This document shows, piece by piece, positions 1 to 9,400 of a stretch of DNA of 64,000 nucleotides. This DNA comes from JADJDM01 sp044352985 (GTDB taxonomy: Bacteria > Bacteroidota > Bacteroidia > B-17B0 > Aurantibacillaceae). How positions within the stretch are numbered: the first letter of the stretch is position 1; each line of letters opens with the position of its first letter. The position numbers and the translations under genes were made by a program. Below the pieces are notes generated by a model, which was not told the DNA's origin, made no database searches, and was given only the letters and a program-made list of their open reading frames with translations. The stretch is taken from the NCBI GenBank assembly GCA_044352985.1, contig JBILCU010000006.1, positions 1 to 64,000 of the forward strand, given 5' to 3'.

Positions 1-2
1 AG

Positions 3-80
3 TGGATGTATGATTATAATTACAATAGACCACACAAATCATTAAATAATAAAACACCTATGGAGTACAAATTAAAGTAA
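3..80 (+). CDS. IS3-family transposase (OrfB), C-terminal end only
   Basis: The frame from base 3 to the TAA at 78-80 reads WMYDYNYNRPHKSLNNKTP followed by MEYKLK. The YN.RPH.SL.NKTP.EY block is the hallmark C-terminus of IS3-family (rve-type) transposases. The rest of the element lies left of the window. This identifies an insertion sequence abutting the array and explains why the next gene has lost its own start. The family is clear from the motif; the exact IS group cannot be told from 25 residues. Confidence 0.85.
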   Translation, partial: WMYDYNYNRPHKSLNNKTPMEYKLK

Positions 81-188
81 AAAATTCTATTTTTGAATGG
101 TCCGAAAAAAAGGGAAGCTTACATATGGAGTACAAATTAAAGTAAAAAATTCTATTTTTGAATGGTCCGAAAAAAAGGGAAGCTTACA
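59..188 (+). repeat. 65-bp tandem duplication at the IS right end
   Basis: Bases 59-123 are repeated exactly at 124-188. The unit starts in the last codons of the transposase (ATGGAGTAC) and runs through the IS right end. The second copy no longer belongs to a transposase frame and feeds directly into the DUF5946 gene. This could be replication slippage or the scar of two nested insertions of the same IS. Confidence 0.9.
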
Positions 189-751
189 ACTTCATAGACC
201 AAGCAAATAAAAATGATGTAACACTTCTCGACAAAGGAAGGTGTCAGTTTTGTGGTGCAGACTATCAAAAGGGCATCTTTGACTGTATGGACAATTATAA
301 CAATGGACTTCAGTTTTTGGACTTTAATAATTCGGGACATCATATATCAAGATTTTTAAGCGTGGATGCGCACGCTTTACAACACCCAGAAATTCACGGA
401 CGGTGGAGCAATCATTTTCATTTAACAAGACTGAACTTAATTCTTGACAAAAAACAAACTTGGGACTACAAAAAATCACCAATGCTAAGTGACTACTTGA
501 ATGCATACAAACTAAACAGACCAGATGAGTTTCTTACTATCCCGAAACCGTTAGACAGAGGAAAAATAACAGCAAAAGACATGATTAAAGCTACAACAGC
601 AAACGAATGTGTTGAACTAATAAAAAAATGGGCGGACGAAGTATATCATTCTTGGAGTTCAAGCCATTCAATAGTTTCTCAAATTGCAGGCGGTTTTTTA
701 GACAACAATTACACTGGAAAAACACAAGGCAGAAAAACAACGAACCGCTAA
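158..751 (+). CDS. DUF5946 family protein, 5' end replaced by IS sequence
   Basis: The 197-residue frame contains a CQFCG zinc-ribbon-like pair (C-x2-C) near residue 29 and then SVDAHALQHPE followed by a His/Trp-rich stretch, which I recognise as the DUF5946 signature. Function is unknown. The only in-frame start is a TTG at 158, inside the second copy of the IS-end duplication, and there is no ATG before the conserved domain. The native start codon therefore seems to have been lost to the insertion, although the conserved part is intact. The stop codon (749-751) lies inside the GCTAAC box of the following attC-like site. Expression would depend on a promoter in the IS end. Confidence 0.65.
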   Translation: MNGPKKREAYNFIDQANKNDVTLLDKGRCQFCGADYQKGIFDCMDNYNNGLQFLDFNNSGHHISRFLSVDAHALQHPEIHGRWSNHFHLTRLNLILDKKQTWDYKKSPMLSDYLNAYKLNRPDEFLTIPKPLDRGKITAKDMIKATTANECVELIKKWADEVYHSWSSSHSIVSQIAGGFLDNNYTGKTQGRKTTNR

Positions 752-930
752 CAGCAAATAAACGTAAGCGGGCGGAATCGGTCATCGCTCGGTGCGAAAT
801 GGTTGTGCGCTGAAGCGCGTTTTTATTTTGCACCTCGCTAATAAACATTTATCTTTAAATAAACATTTGTGGGTATAGACACAGGAAGCTTCGAAAGCCC
901 GCCTACGTCTATTTGCAAAACGTTACCGCC
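747..930 (+). repeat. attC-like site 1
   Basis: Opens with GCTAAC (747-752) and closes with GTTACCGCC (922-930). The arms 754-773 and 898-916 pair with only a few mismatches (GCAAATAAACGTAAGCGGG against CCCGCCTACGTCTATTTGC). A promoter sits in the loop. The closing GTTACCGCC is mirrored by GGCGGTAAC at 3510-3518, the end of the next cassette. Confidence 0.8.
827..857 (+). promoter_or_regulatory. promoter inside attC-like site 1
   Basis: TTTG (827-830), 19 bp, TATCTTTA (850-857). This matches the Bacteroidota -33/-7 consensus and points at the MBOAT cassette. Confidence 0.6.
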
Positions 931-992
931 AATGCTAAAAAGAACACAGACAGACAGTGAACAACTTAAAAATTACAACATAGATAGACAAT

Positions 993-2444
993 ATGCTTTT
1001 TAATTCAATAAACTTTGCAATATTCTTACCGATTGTTTTTATACTTTATTGGTTTGCGACAAAAGGAAATCTAAGACTCCAAAATATTTTACTACTCTTT
1101 TCAAGTTACTTTTTTTATGCTTGTTGGGACTGGCGGTTTATGTTTTTACTAGTCTTCTCAACCTTATTGGATTACTACACAGGTATTAAAATCCACGAAG
1201 CTACAAACCAAAGAAAGAAATTGTTTTGGCTATGGCTAAGTATTGGAATCAACTTAGGTTTTCTTGGAGTTTTTAAATACTACAACTTTTTTGCGGAATC
1301 ATTTGTTGATGGATTATCACTTTTAGGATTTAAAGCAAATTTAGGTTCTTTACAAATAATACTTCCTGTAGGTATATCTTTTTATACTTTTCATGGTTTG
1401 TCGTATGTTATTGACATTTATAAAAACAGAATAAAACCCGAAAGAAATTTTATTGACTATTCTGTTTTTGTTAGCTTTTTCCCTTTACTTGTGGCTGGTC
1501 CAATAGAAAGAGCAACACATCTTTTACCTCAAATTCTTAGAAAGAGAGAGTTCGATTATTCAAAAGCGGTTGATGGTTTGCGACAAATATTGTGGGGTTT
1601 ATTCAAAAAAATCGTCATAGCCGACAACTGTGCCGAGTTTGCAAATACAATTTTCAATAATTCAGCGGACTATTCTGGAAGTACGCTTGTTTTGGGAGCA
1701 TTATTTTTTACTTTCCAAATCTATTGTGACTTTTCAGGTTACTCTGATATTGCATTAGGTACTGCCCGATTATTTGGTATAGAACTTTTAAGGAATTTTG
1801 CTTTTCCGTATTTCTCACGAGACATTGCCGAATTTTGGAGACGTTGGCACATTTCGCTATCCTCTTGGTTCAAGGATTACCTCTATATCCCATTAGGTGG
1901 CAGTAAAGGCGGAACGTGGATAAAGATTCGGAATACCTTTATCATTTTTCTTGTAAGTGGTTTTTGGCACGGTGCTAATTGGACTTTCATAGTTTGGGGA
2001 TTTTTAAATGCCTTATATATAATGCCGTCTATTGTTTTCAACACAAACAGAAACAACCTTGATATTGTAGCAAGAGGTAAATATCTACCAACAATAAAAG
2101 AGTTTTTTGCTATTGGAATTACTTTTAGCTTGACTGTATTTGCTTGGATTTTCTTTCGCGCTGCGAATGTTAAACATGCTTTTAGTTATATCTCTGAAAT
2201 TTTTTCCAGTTCATTGTTAACAATACCGCACTTTCCGGGAATTGGGAAAGCAGTGTTAGTTGTGTTTTTAATGGGAATATTTATAATTATTGAATGGCTT
2301 GGGCGGGAACAAGAATATGCTTTTAAAATAATTTCCAACATCAGGTTGTTACATTTCCGTGTAATTCTATACTATGCTGTCATTCTTTCAATTTTGTTTT
2401 TTGGTAATTTTAATGAAAACCAATTTATTTACTTTCAATTCTAA
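993..2444 (+). CDS. MBOAT-family membrane O-acyltransferase
   Basis: A 483-residue multi-pass membrane protein of the MBOAT family (AlgI/DltB/PatA type), which moves acyl groups across the inner membrane onto extracellular polymers. Diagnostic stretches are WRRWHISLSSWFKDYLYIPLGG near residues 280-298 and SGFWHGANW, whose His (about residue 326) is the conserved catalytic histidine. Length is normal for the family. It is followed after 2 bp by an SGNH-type protein; such pairs act together in acetylation of polysaccharides such as alginate or peptidoglycan. The two genes form one cassette (GTTACCGCC at 922 to GGCGGTAAC at 3518). The acceptor polymer cannot be inferred. Confidence 0.88.
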   Translation: MLFNSINFAIFLPIVFILYWFATKGNLRLQNILLLFSSYFFYACWDWRFMFLLVFSTLLDYYTGIKIHEATNQRKKLFWLWLSIGINLGFLGVFKYYNFFAESFVDGLSLLGFKANLGSLQIILPVGISFYTFHGLSYVIDIYKNRIKPERNFIDYSVFVSFFPLLVAGPIERATHLLPQILRKREFDYSKAVDGLRQILWGLFKKIVIADNCAEFANTIFNNSADYSGSTLVLGALFFTFQIYCDFSGYSDIALGTARLFGIELLRNFAFPYFSRDIAEFWRRWHISLSSWFKDYLYIPLGGSKGGTWIKIRNTFIIFLVSGFWHGANWTFIVWGFLNALYIMPSIVFNTNRNNLDIVARGKYLPTIKEFFAIGITFSLTVFAWIFFRAANVKHAFSYISEIFSSSLLTIPHFPGIGKAVLVVFLMGIFIIIEWLGREQEYAFKIISNIRLLHFRVILYYAVILSILFFGNFNENQFIYFQF

Positions 2445-2446
2445 TC

Positions 2447-3502
2447 ATGAAAAAATTTATACTAAAAATAATTATAGTATTAGCACCAATATTGTTGTTC
2501 GTTGTTTCCGTTAACTACTTTGGAGATGCTGCAAATTTATTTTCAATTGGTTATGAAAAGAAAATTGCAGACGAAATATTGAAAGGGAATAATGTTACCA
2601 ATGTTTATAATTATGATGAAAGACTTTTAGAAAAGCATTTAATAAATAATTCTACTTTGTGCCCTGACGTTTTAGTCATTGGGTCAAGCCGAGTAATGCT
2701 AATAAATTCTTCTGATTTTCAAAAGCAAACTTTTTTTAATGCAGGTGTTAGCGGTGCTTCCATTGAAGATTTGCTTGCAATTTATCAGATGTTTGAACAA
2801 AAGAAATGTTTACCAAAGAAAATTATTTTAGGCTTAGACCCTTGGACTTTAAATGTTAATAACGACCAAACAAGATGGATGACTTTAAATCAGGAATATT
2901 TTATTTTATACAACCAATTAACCAATAAAAATATAGTTACAAAAGACGAACATATAGAATCAAAATACTTTCAACTGGTTTCACCTTCTTATTTTAAAGG
3001 TAGCTTTAAAAAAATGCTTTTAGCTTCATCAAAGCCAATCGCCACAAATACAAAAATTAATAACACATTTACAAGACTTGTGGACGGGTCAATAACATAT
3101 GATTTAGAATATAGGTCTGCAACGCCCGATGAAATAGAAAAACGAGCCATCGGTTTTATTAGTGGTGATATCTACAGCATTGAAAAATTCGATAAACTTT
3201 CACCAGAGATTAGGTTTTTACTTGAAAAATTTATTGAGCATTTAAGAAGCAATCATATTGAAATTTCTTTTTTCTTAGCTCCATATCATCCTAAAGTATA
3301 TTCATTTATTGCTAAATCAGACAAATACGGCAAAGTCATTGAAAGTGAAAATTATTTTAGAGATTTAGGTCTAAAATATGAAATAAAAGTAATAGGTTCT
3401 TTTAATCCAAATAGATTGAATATGGATGGTTCTTATTTTTACGATGGAATGCATTGTAATGAAAAAGGAATAGATAAAACACTAATAAACGAATATAATT
3501 AA
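2447..3502 (+). CDS. SGNH-hydrolase-like acylation partner (AlgX/AlgJ/PatB type)
   Basis: A 351-residue protein with one N-terminal membrane segment (residues 5-24) and the rest probably periplasmic. GSSR at 79-82 fits the block I nucleophile of SGNH hydrolases, and DGMH at 333-336 fits the C-terminal Asp-x2-His pair. Its start lies 2 bp after the MBOAT stop, so the two are co-transcribed. By analogy with alginate and peptidoglycan O-acetylation, the MBOAT protein exports the acyl group and this protein transfers it. The fold is inferred from two motifs only. Confidence 0.7.
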   Translation: MKKFILKIIIVLAPILLFVVSVNYFGDAANLFSIGYEKKIADEILKGNNVTNVYNYDERLLEKHLINNSTLCPDVLVIGSSRVMLINSSDFQKQTFFNAGVSGASIEDLLAIYQMFEQKKCLPKKIILGLDPWTLNVNNDQTRWMTLNQEYFILYNQLTNKNIVTKDEHIESKYFQLVSPSYFKGSFKKMLLASSKPIATNTKINNTFTRLVDGSITYDLEYRSATPDEIEKRAIGFISGDIYSIEKFDKLSPEIRFLLEKFIEHLRSNHIEISFFLAPYHPKVYSFIAKSDKYGKVIESENYFRDLGLKYEIKVIGSFNPNRLNMDGSYFYDGMHCNEKGIDKTLINEYN

Positions 3503-3509
3503 AGCACAT

Positions 3510-3641
3510 GGCGGTAACAAAGACTATATGCAATAAGGGTTTCAGTGGTAATTCAAGCATTTGTCCCGGCATAAAATTTCGTGTCGGTGGACAGGTAAGT
3601 AGCCCGCAATCCCTTACTGCATATAGCCTCGACCGTTAGGC
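3510..3641 (+). repeat. attC-like site 2
   Basis: Opens with GGCGGTAAC (3510-3518) and closes with GTTAGGC (3635-3641), an exact match to the integron core GTTRRRY. The arms 3522-3543 and 3607-3628 pair well (GACTATATGCAATAAGGG against CCCTTACTGCATATAGCC). At about 130 bp it is one of the most typical attC sites here. No convincing promoter is seen in its loop. Confidence 0.82.
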
Positions 3642-3658
3642 AAAATGCAAAAAGACAA

Positions 3659-4381
3659 ATGACAAATTGGATCACGACACTCTTTCTAACAGCCGCATTC
3701 GCTACGAAGGTTTTTTCGCAAGGCAGCACCACGACAAATTTTAGAAGCGGGACAATCGGACTAGTGGGTGGAGTAAATTCATATTTCGATATAAAATCAC
3801 ATCCTGGTTTCGACCATAAATACACATACACCAAAACAGGCTTTCGTTTTGGAATTGATTTATCATATCGCTTTTCTAAAAGGTCTGCAATTACAACTGG
3901 ACTCTTCTATTTTAATGTCGCATATAAAGCGAACTTCTCATGGAATTTCCTGCAGCCAAATGATCCTTTTATTCCTCGCAATTCAGATGTACGAATTAAT
4001 TATTATGACATTCCTATCATTTACAACTTCAGCATCATCTCAAAAGACAAAATTGTTGTTTACACAGCGACTGGTATAATTGCATCATTACTAAGTTCAC
4101 AAAAAGGCTCTACAACATACGAAGATAACTCTGTTCGCAAGTTTGATAGTGTAAATTCTTTTATTACAAGTTTGCAATTGGGAGTTGGGCTACAATACAA
4201 CTTTAATAAAAATTTTGGCATCAAAATCGAACCAAATTACCGACTATATCTAAAAGGGTTTGACAGCATAATGGAACAATCACCGAAAGCATTAAACTCG
4301 ACAATTGGTATCGTTGCTAATTTAGACTGGAAATGCATATTTAAAAAAGGTTCGTGGCGACCATTTCCAACCTGCGACTGA
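3659..4381 (+). CDS. outer-membrane beta-barrel protein (PorT-like fold)
   Basis: A 240-residue protein with a cleavable signal peptide (residues 1-20, ending VFSQ). Alternating short beta-strand segments follow, such as the GFRFGIDLSYRF and LQLGVGLQYNF stretches, typical of the Bacteroidota outer-membrane beta-barrel family (PF13568-like). No enzymatic motif is visible; it is probably a small outer-membrane barrel of unknown role. It is the only gene of its cassette, which opens GTTAGGCAAA (3635) and closes TTTGCCTAAC (4415). The final residues (GSWRPFPTCD) are not barrel-like and may be a cassette-specific extension. Confidence 0.7.
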   Translation: MTNWITTLFLTAAFATKVFSQGSTTTNFRSGTIGLVGGVNSYFDIKSHPGFDHKYTYTKTGFRFGIDLSYRFSKRSAITTGLFYFNVAYKANFSWNFLQPNDPFIPRNSDVRINYYDIPIIYNFSIISKDKIVVYTATGIIASLLSSQKGSTTYEDNSVRKFDSVNSFITSLQLGVGLQYNFNKNFGIKIEPNYRLYLKGFDSIMEQSPKALNSTIGIVANLDWKCIFKKGSWRPFPTCD

Positions 4382-4405
4382 ATGACACACTCACGAAAAA
4401 TGCAC

Positions 4406-4541
4406 TTTGCCTAACAGCGGTTTCGCGCAACGCGGGCATTTGTTGTTCTAAAAGTCATCAAGTTGTTTGGAGATCTTAGTTTTGTGTGATACATTCGAGT
4501 CATAAAACCCGCGCAGCGCAAAGCCGCGGACCGTTATAGGC
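4406..4541 (+). repeat. attC-like site 3
   Basis: Opens TTTGCCTAAC (4406-4415) and closes GTTATAGGC (4533-4541). The arms 4417-4436 and 4508-4528 are rich in GCGC and pair well. The loop has a promoter. The same site type recurs at 22546-22664. Confidence 0.82.
4466..4497 (+). promoter_or_regulatory. promoter inside attC-like site 3
   Basis: TTTG (4466-4469), 20 bp, TACATTCG (4490-4497), pointing at the DUF4304 gene. Confidence 0.5.
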
Positions 4542-4559
4542 AAGCATAGACCGACACAT

Positions 4560-5078
4560 ATGGTGACATCAAAAGACATACAGAAAGAGTTTATAAAAAC
4601 GTATTTGAAGCCGATCTTAAAGGAACATGGATATAAGACAAGTGGACAGACTTGGTGGAAAAATATGGGAGACTTCTTCATTGTAATTAATCTTCAAAAT
4701 TCATCATGGAATAGCAAGGAAGAATTAAGCTTTTGTCTGAATATTGGAGTTGCATTAACGGAAAGACTTGCTGACAAGGAAAAACTAAAGGCAACTTACT
4801 ATGACTCTGCAATACCACTTCGAGAAGACTCATATTTGTCAGAAGAGCGACAACAATTAAAGAAAAGCAAAGGCGGTTGGCTTGGCTATAAAATAACGGA
4901 CATGACCAGCGTGAACGATTTTATTGCAGACTTCAAAATTGACTTAGAAGACAACATACTTAAGCAACTTGACAAGTTTAAAACACTTAAAGACTGTGTT
5001 TCATTTTATGAAAAGTTTGAAATATGGGGTGACAACTTAAAAAGACAAATAGAGGAATGTGGACTGAAAGTGGAGTGA
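4560..5078 (+). CDS. DUF4304 domain protein
   Basis: A 172-residue soluble protein. The N-terminal pattern FIKTYLKPILKEHGYKTSG followed by WWKN and then FFIVINLQNSS matches the DUF4304 family, whose function is unknown. There is no signal peptide or membrane segment. It is the single gene of a cassette bounded by GTTATAGGC (4533) and GCCTATAAC (5098), an exact reverse-complement pair. The promoter in the upstream attC-like site ends about 60 bp before the ATG. Confidence 0.75.
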   Translation: MVTSKDIQKEFIKTYLKPILKEHGYKTSGQTWWKNMGDFFIVINLQNSSWNSKEELSFCLNIGVALTERLADKEKLKATYYDSAIPLREDSYLSEERQQLKKSKGGWLGYKITDMTSVNDFIADFKIDLEDNILKQLDKFKTLKDCVSFYEKFEIWGDNLKRQIEECGLKVE

Positions 5079-5089
5079 AAGAAATGCCA

Positions 5090-5261
5090 GCCTATAACAC
5101 ACAATTTGCGACAAGCGTGGAAGATAGTAAAAGCATTTGCAATTTTTTTGGCAGACACTTTTTTAGTTTTGCAAATGCCAATAAACATTTTACCTTTAAA
5201 CAAGCATTCGTTAGACACGGTTCCAAACACGCCTGACGCAAATTGTGGGACCGTTAGCACC
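5090..5261 (+). repeat. attC-like site 4 (main family)
   Basis: Opens GCCTATAAC (5090-5098), closes GTTAGCACC (5253-5261). The outer arms are 5101-5120 and 5223-5245 (ACAATTTGCGACAAGCGTGG against CCAAACACGCCTGACGCAAA). The inner arms GCATTTGCAA (5133-5142) and TTGCAAATGC (5169-5178) pair perfectly. This family recurs at 5813, 12508, 14593, 15408, 18006 and, in part, 25068. Confidence 0.85.
5168..5198 (+). promoter_or_regulatory. promoter inside attC-like site 4
   Basis: TTTG (5168-5171), 19 bp, TACCTTTA (5191-5198). The -33 box overlaps the right half of the inner stem. Confidence 0.6.
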
Positions 5262-5270
5262 AATTATAAT

Positions 5271-5810
5271 ATGACGACAGACACTTTAATATTCAAGGAC
5301 AAAATAATTCGTGACAACGACCTTGAACTGACATTTCATAAAGACGTATTTTGGATTTATAACGAAAACCCTTTTCCGGTAGTAAAATATACCCTGACAA
5401 ACTGTAGAAACTTGGAGACAATAAAATTTGACTCAATTGATTACTACAATGACGGGCTAATTATTGACACGAGACAAGAGGGCGGGTTATCTGTTTTCGA
5501 GACGACAGACATGGGGGGCGTTAAAATCAAAATCATTTGCGACAAAATTGAAAAAGAAGAACGTGAATACAACAGCCAAGACTTCATAGACTTAATAAAA
5601 GAAATTTTAAAGCAACGTGACAACGAATATGACACTGTTGCAATGTTGAACAAACGAGCAGATAACTTGAAACAATTTCTAAATCACGAACTTGATATCG
5701 TTACAAGAAAAATCACTCAGGCAGACTGGTTGACCGAAGATAAAAAACATTTTCTTCAAGGACAACAAGAAATTATTAAAAAAACGCTTGAGACAATTGA
5801 TAAGAAATAA
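5271..5810 (+). CDS. hypothetical protein (179 aa)
   Basis: I do not recognise this protein. It is soluble, acidic and rich in Asp and Glu, with a mainly beta N-terminal half and a helical C-terminal half from about residue 95. There is no signal peptide. I chose the ATG at 5271, 10 bp after the cassette start, because the longer frame (open from 5106) is a read-through of the right half of the attC-like site. The cassette opens GTTAGCACC (5253) and closes GGTGCTAAC (5821), an exact match. The gene ends 2 bp before that closing box. Confidence 0.6.
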   Translation: MTTDTLIFKDKIIRDNDLELTFHKDVFWIYNENPFPVVKYTLTNCRNLETIKFDSIDYYNDGLIIDTRQEGGLSVFETTDMGGVKIKIICDKIEKEEREYNSQDFIDLIKEILKQRDNEYDTVAMLNKRADNLKQFLNHELDIVTRKITQADWLTEDKKHFLQGQQEIIKKTLETIDKK

Positions 5811-5812
5811 CT

Positions 5813-5983
5813 GGTGCTAACACACAATTTGCGACAAGCGTGGACGATGGTAAAAGCATTTGAATTTTTTTTGGCAGACACTTTTTTAGTTTTGCTAATG
5901 CCAATAAACATTTTACCTTTAAACAAGCACTCGTCAGAAACGATTCCAAACACGCCTGACGCAAATTGCGAGACCGTTACCGG
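5813..5983 (+). repeat. attC-like site 5 (main family)
   Basis: Opens GGTGCTAAC (5813-5821), closes GTTACCGG (5976-5983). Arms, inner stem and promoter are as in site 4, with a few substitutions (the inner left arm has lost GC). The closing box is mirrored 5.7 kb away by CCGGTAAC at 11707-11714. Confidence 0.85.
5891..5921 (+). promoter_or_regulatory. promoter inside attC-like site 5
   Basis: TTTG (5891-5894), 19 bp, TACCTTTA (5914-5921). It would drive the nuclease-helicase operon. Confidence 0.55.
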
Positions 5984-6137
5984 TCATGCTAAAAGACGAC
6001 ACTGCAAACATAACGACTGAGAAAATGAACAGAAATGCCAATGCTTCAGCAAAATCAAAAGAGCTGCAACCCATAGCACAAGCCGACACATTTGCAGCAC
6101 ATTTGCTTTTGCCCTACGCACAAAAATCTTCGATGAC

Positions 6138-6437
6138 ATGAGACATTCAAACCTTGTAACAAAATATAAAAGAGGGCAAATGCATTTTGAAAAGGGAAAT
6201 TTCAGAAGAGCAAAGTGGATTTTCGAACAAATTGCTTTAGAAATATCCTCATCGGACACTGACTCAATGGGAGATATAAACTTGCATAATTCGTGTGAGG
6301 AATATTTAGAAATAATAGAAGTGAATACTAAGGATAACAAGTTCAACTTATTCCTTGACCCAATATTCTTTTTTATAATTGGCATTGTTGTTATTCTTAG
6401 TTTAATAGTTTATTTAATTTTTAAGTATGCAGTTTAA
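6138..6437 (+). CDS. small TPR-like, tail-anchored membrane protein
   Basis: A 99-residue protein. Residues 10-32 (KRGQMHFEKGNFRRAKWIFE) look like one tetratricopeptide helical hairpin. Residues 73-96 are a strong hydrophobic membrane segment close to the C-terminus, so the protein is probably tail-anchored with the bulk in the cytoplasm. Its stop overlaps the ATG of the helicase gene by 11 bp, which implies translational coupling and a shared job. It is the first of three overlapping genes in one cassette. Function unknown; it may be a membrane partner or regulator of the helicase. The frame upstream is open but has no ATG, so 6138 is the best start. Confidence 0.6.
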   Translation: MRHSNLVTKYKRGQMHFEKGNFRRAKWIFEQIALEISSSDTDSMGDINLHNSCEEYLEIIEVNTKDNKFNLFLDPIFFFIIGIVVILSLIVYLIFKYAV

Positions 6438-9400
6438 AGCAGGTTACATAGTTGACACCATCGCAAAAGTTGTAACCGACTTTAAGGCGGCTTTGGACAA
6501 GCACAAACCAGCCGACCAAACCCAACTTGACCAGATAAACGGACTTCTTCAATATGCAAGTTCTTTTGATGTTGAGTTTCCATTCAAGCATAATCCCGAC
6601 TTCAAAAAACTCAATCCTGTTTTAGCAACTCTAAACAATATTATCACAAGAGGTTTGCCGACAAGAGCACCTTTGGTTTTGGAGGAATTATTTTCCAAAA
6701 TCAATTTAACCGAACAGAGCAAGGACGAGTTTGAATTAAATTTTCCGACTGCAAAAAAAACTATCAGTTATGAAACTGTTTTTGAATTGCTACACATCAT
6801 TGAACCAGGTTTGGAAATTAGCAGAGCCAATTATGGAGGCAATTTAGGAAGCAGTTTAGAGTGGGATTTTATAAAAAAGCATCCATTCTTAAAGCAGATA
6901 CTTGAATCTCAAAGAGATTTTTCAACCATCAATAAAAAGCTAACAGGAAACAGAACAGTTGATTTCTGTTTCACTTCTCCCTATCTGCATTGGAGTGAAC
7001 AAAAGAAATGCTATGAAAAAGTAGGGAGGATTTTTGAAGTGGATGGTTCACACCATTCACTTTCAGAATACCGCTACTACGATGCATACAGGGATGCGAT
7101 AGCAGAAGATGAAAATTTTGAAACAATTCGGTTTACAGTAGATAGCATCAAAGAAGACAAGCCCGACTTTGAGGCACTAATCGGAAGAAAGATTTATCAA
7201 AACTTCAAAAGCAACTTTGAGAAAGACATAACAAAACATCTTGCTGACTATTCCTTAATTTTTATTCCAATCGCAGTTGCAAGAATTCAAAAAACTATTC
7301 TTGAATTTTTTTTAGTTCATCCCGAACTTTTCAAGAGTGAAAAAATCAAAGTCGCAATCGTTGAAAGAGATTTGCCTTGCGGAGCAATTGCAATAAAATC
7401 TTTGCAAGATTTATTTCTAAACATCAATGCAATTTTAGACGACAGCGACAAATTGCTATTACCCGAAATTGAATTGACAATATTTGAAAACTCAAAGTGG
7501 GTTTTAAATGCAGAACTGCATCTAAAAGCAAACAGACAAGACGAGAATTATTTTAAACAAAATCAATTTGACATCGTTATTGACAATTCCGTTTTGAGGC
7601 GTTCAAACATTTACAAGGAAACAAATTTCCATAGTGACAAGGCAATTAAAATTCGTTCCTCTCATTACTTTGACAGTTCATTTGGAAAATCAAGACGAGT
7701 TTATTGTGCTGACTTGCTCCACTACAAATCATTAGTAAGAAAAAAAGATGATGGTTCGTATGTTCCTGTAAACAAGTATGAAAGCCATATAAATTTCTTC
7801 ATTCAAAACATTTTTAGAAAGGTTAGTTTCAGAGAAGGACAACTTCCAATAATATCAAGAGCATTACAACAAAAACCAGTAATTGGTTTGCTTCCAACGG
7901 GAGGCGGTAAATCTTTGACCTTTCAACTTCCTTCTTTCTTACAGGCAGGTTTGTGTTTAGTCGTTGACCCGATTAAATCTTTAATGGAAGACCAAGTAAG
8001 AGTTTTAAAACAAAATTGGATTGACTGTTGCGACTTTATCAACTCAAATTTAAGACGTGAAGACAAAGTGAAAAAGTTGATTGATTTCCGTTACGGAGAA
8101 ACAATGTTTCTTTTCATTTCACCTGAAAGATTTGTAATGCAAGATTTCAGAAACATCATCCACACAATTGATGTTTCAAAATTCGGTTTGGCTTTTTCCT
8201 ATTGCGTAATTGATGAAGTGCATTGTGTTTCCGAATGGGGACACGATTTCCGTTCAACATATTTAATGCTTGGCAAAAACTCTCAAAGGTTCGCAAAAAC
8301 AAAAACGGCTAAAGCCGTTTCTCTTATTGGACTTACTGCCACAGCTTCATTTGATGTATTGGCGGACATTGAAAGGGAATTGCAAATTCAACACAATGAT
8401 GTTGCTGACGCAATCATCATGATTGAAAATACAATTCGTCCAGAATTGTTTTTTAGAGTAATTGATGTTACTGCACTTGATAGAATCAACCAATTAAATA
8501 ATGACTTTTCAAAAATTGGTTCTAATCTTCAAAAGCTAAACAATCTTGAACTAATTGAAAAGTCAAAACAACACCATAAAGAAAACTTCAACGATGTTGA
8601 AGTTTTCAGCGAAAGGATTTTGTTTAAGAATGAAGCAGGCGAATTAATTAACTTAAACGAAAAGAATCAAAACGATTTTTTTGCAATTATTTTTTGTCCA
8701 GTTAAAGGGCAAATGGGAAATGAAAAGGGAGTTGATTTTGTTTATCAACATCTCAACTCTAATTCAAAAGGTTTTTTCTATTCAAGCGAAACAGAAGAAG
8801 AAAGCAGAGAGGTTCAAGACCACTTTGAAAACTTTACAACCGACAAGACAAAACACATCGTTTGCACAAAGGCATTTGGAATGGGTATTGACAAAAAAGA
8901 CATTCGTTCAACTTATCACTTTGTTTATTCAGGTTCACTTGAAAGTTTAGTGCAAGAAGCAGGGCGTTCAGGTAGAGATAAAAAAATATCAGAGGCGAAT
9001 ATTTTAATTTCAAAAATAGAATACTTCAAAATTGATATTTACCAATTCTTCAGCGATAACAAGGAGAACAAACTTCTTCAAAACAAATTTACACGAAAAG
9101 CAGCGAGGCAAAGTTTTGAGAAAAGATGGAATGAGAAAGCAAAAGCATTTGACGATATTTCTTTTCTTTCATTGGATGAAACATTGCAAGCAATTGAGGT
9201 AACTGATTTCAGTTTGTTAAAGAAAGACGGAACAAAATACAATGTTCTGCCAGCAGAAAGTATTTCCGAACTCAAAGCCAAACTAAAGGAAAAGGATAAC
9301 AACGACCATTACAAATACATCACCGAAAAGTATGACGATAGAAACATTCACGACTACTTTCACGAAATTTCATTTAAGGGAGTTGACACCGAGAAAAGCC

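Noticed and set aside
3545..3600. Possible promoter (TTTG ... TAAAATTTCG) in attC-like site 2
   Set aside because: Spacing between the boxes is about 8-10 bp, far from the 18-20 bp seen in other sites.
5006..5263. A family of similar - strand reading frames (also near 5756-5964, 12469-12716, 14450-14731 and 15305-15559) sharing LKVKCLLAFAKLKK-like sequence
   Set aside because: They are antisense to the main-family attC-like sites. Their similarity reflects conserved DNA of the recombination site and promoter, not a protein family.
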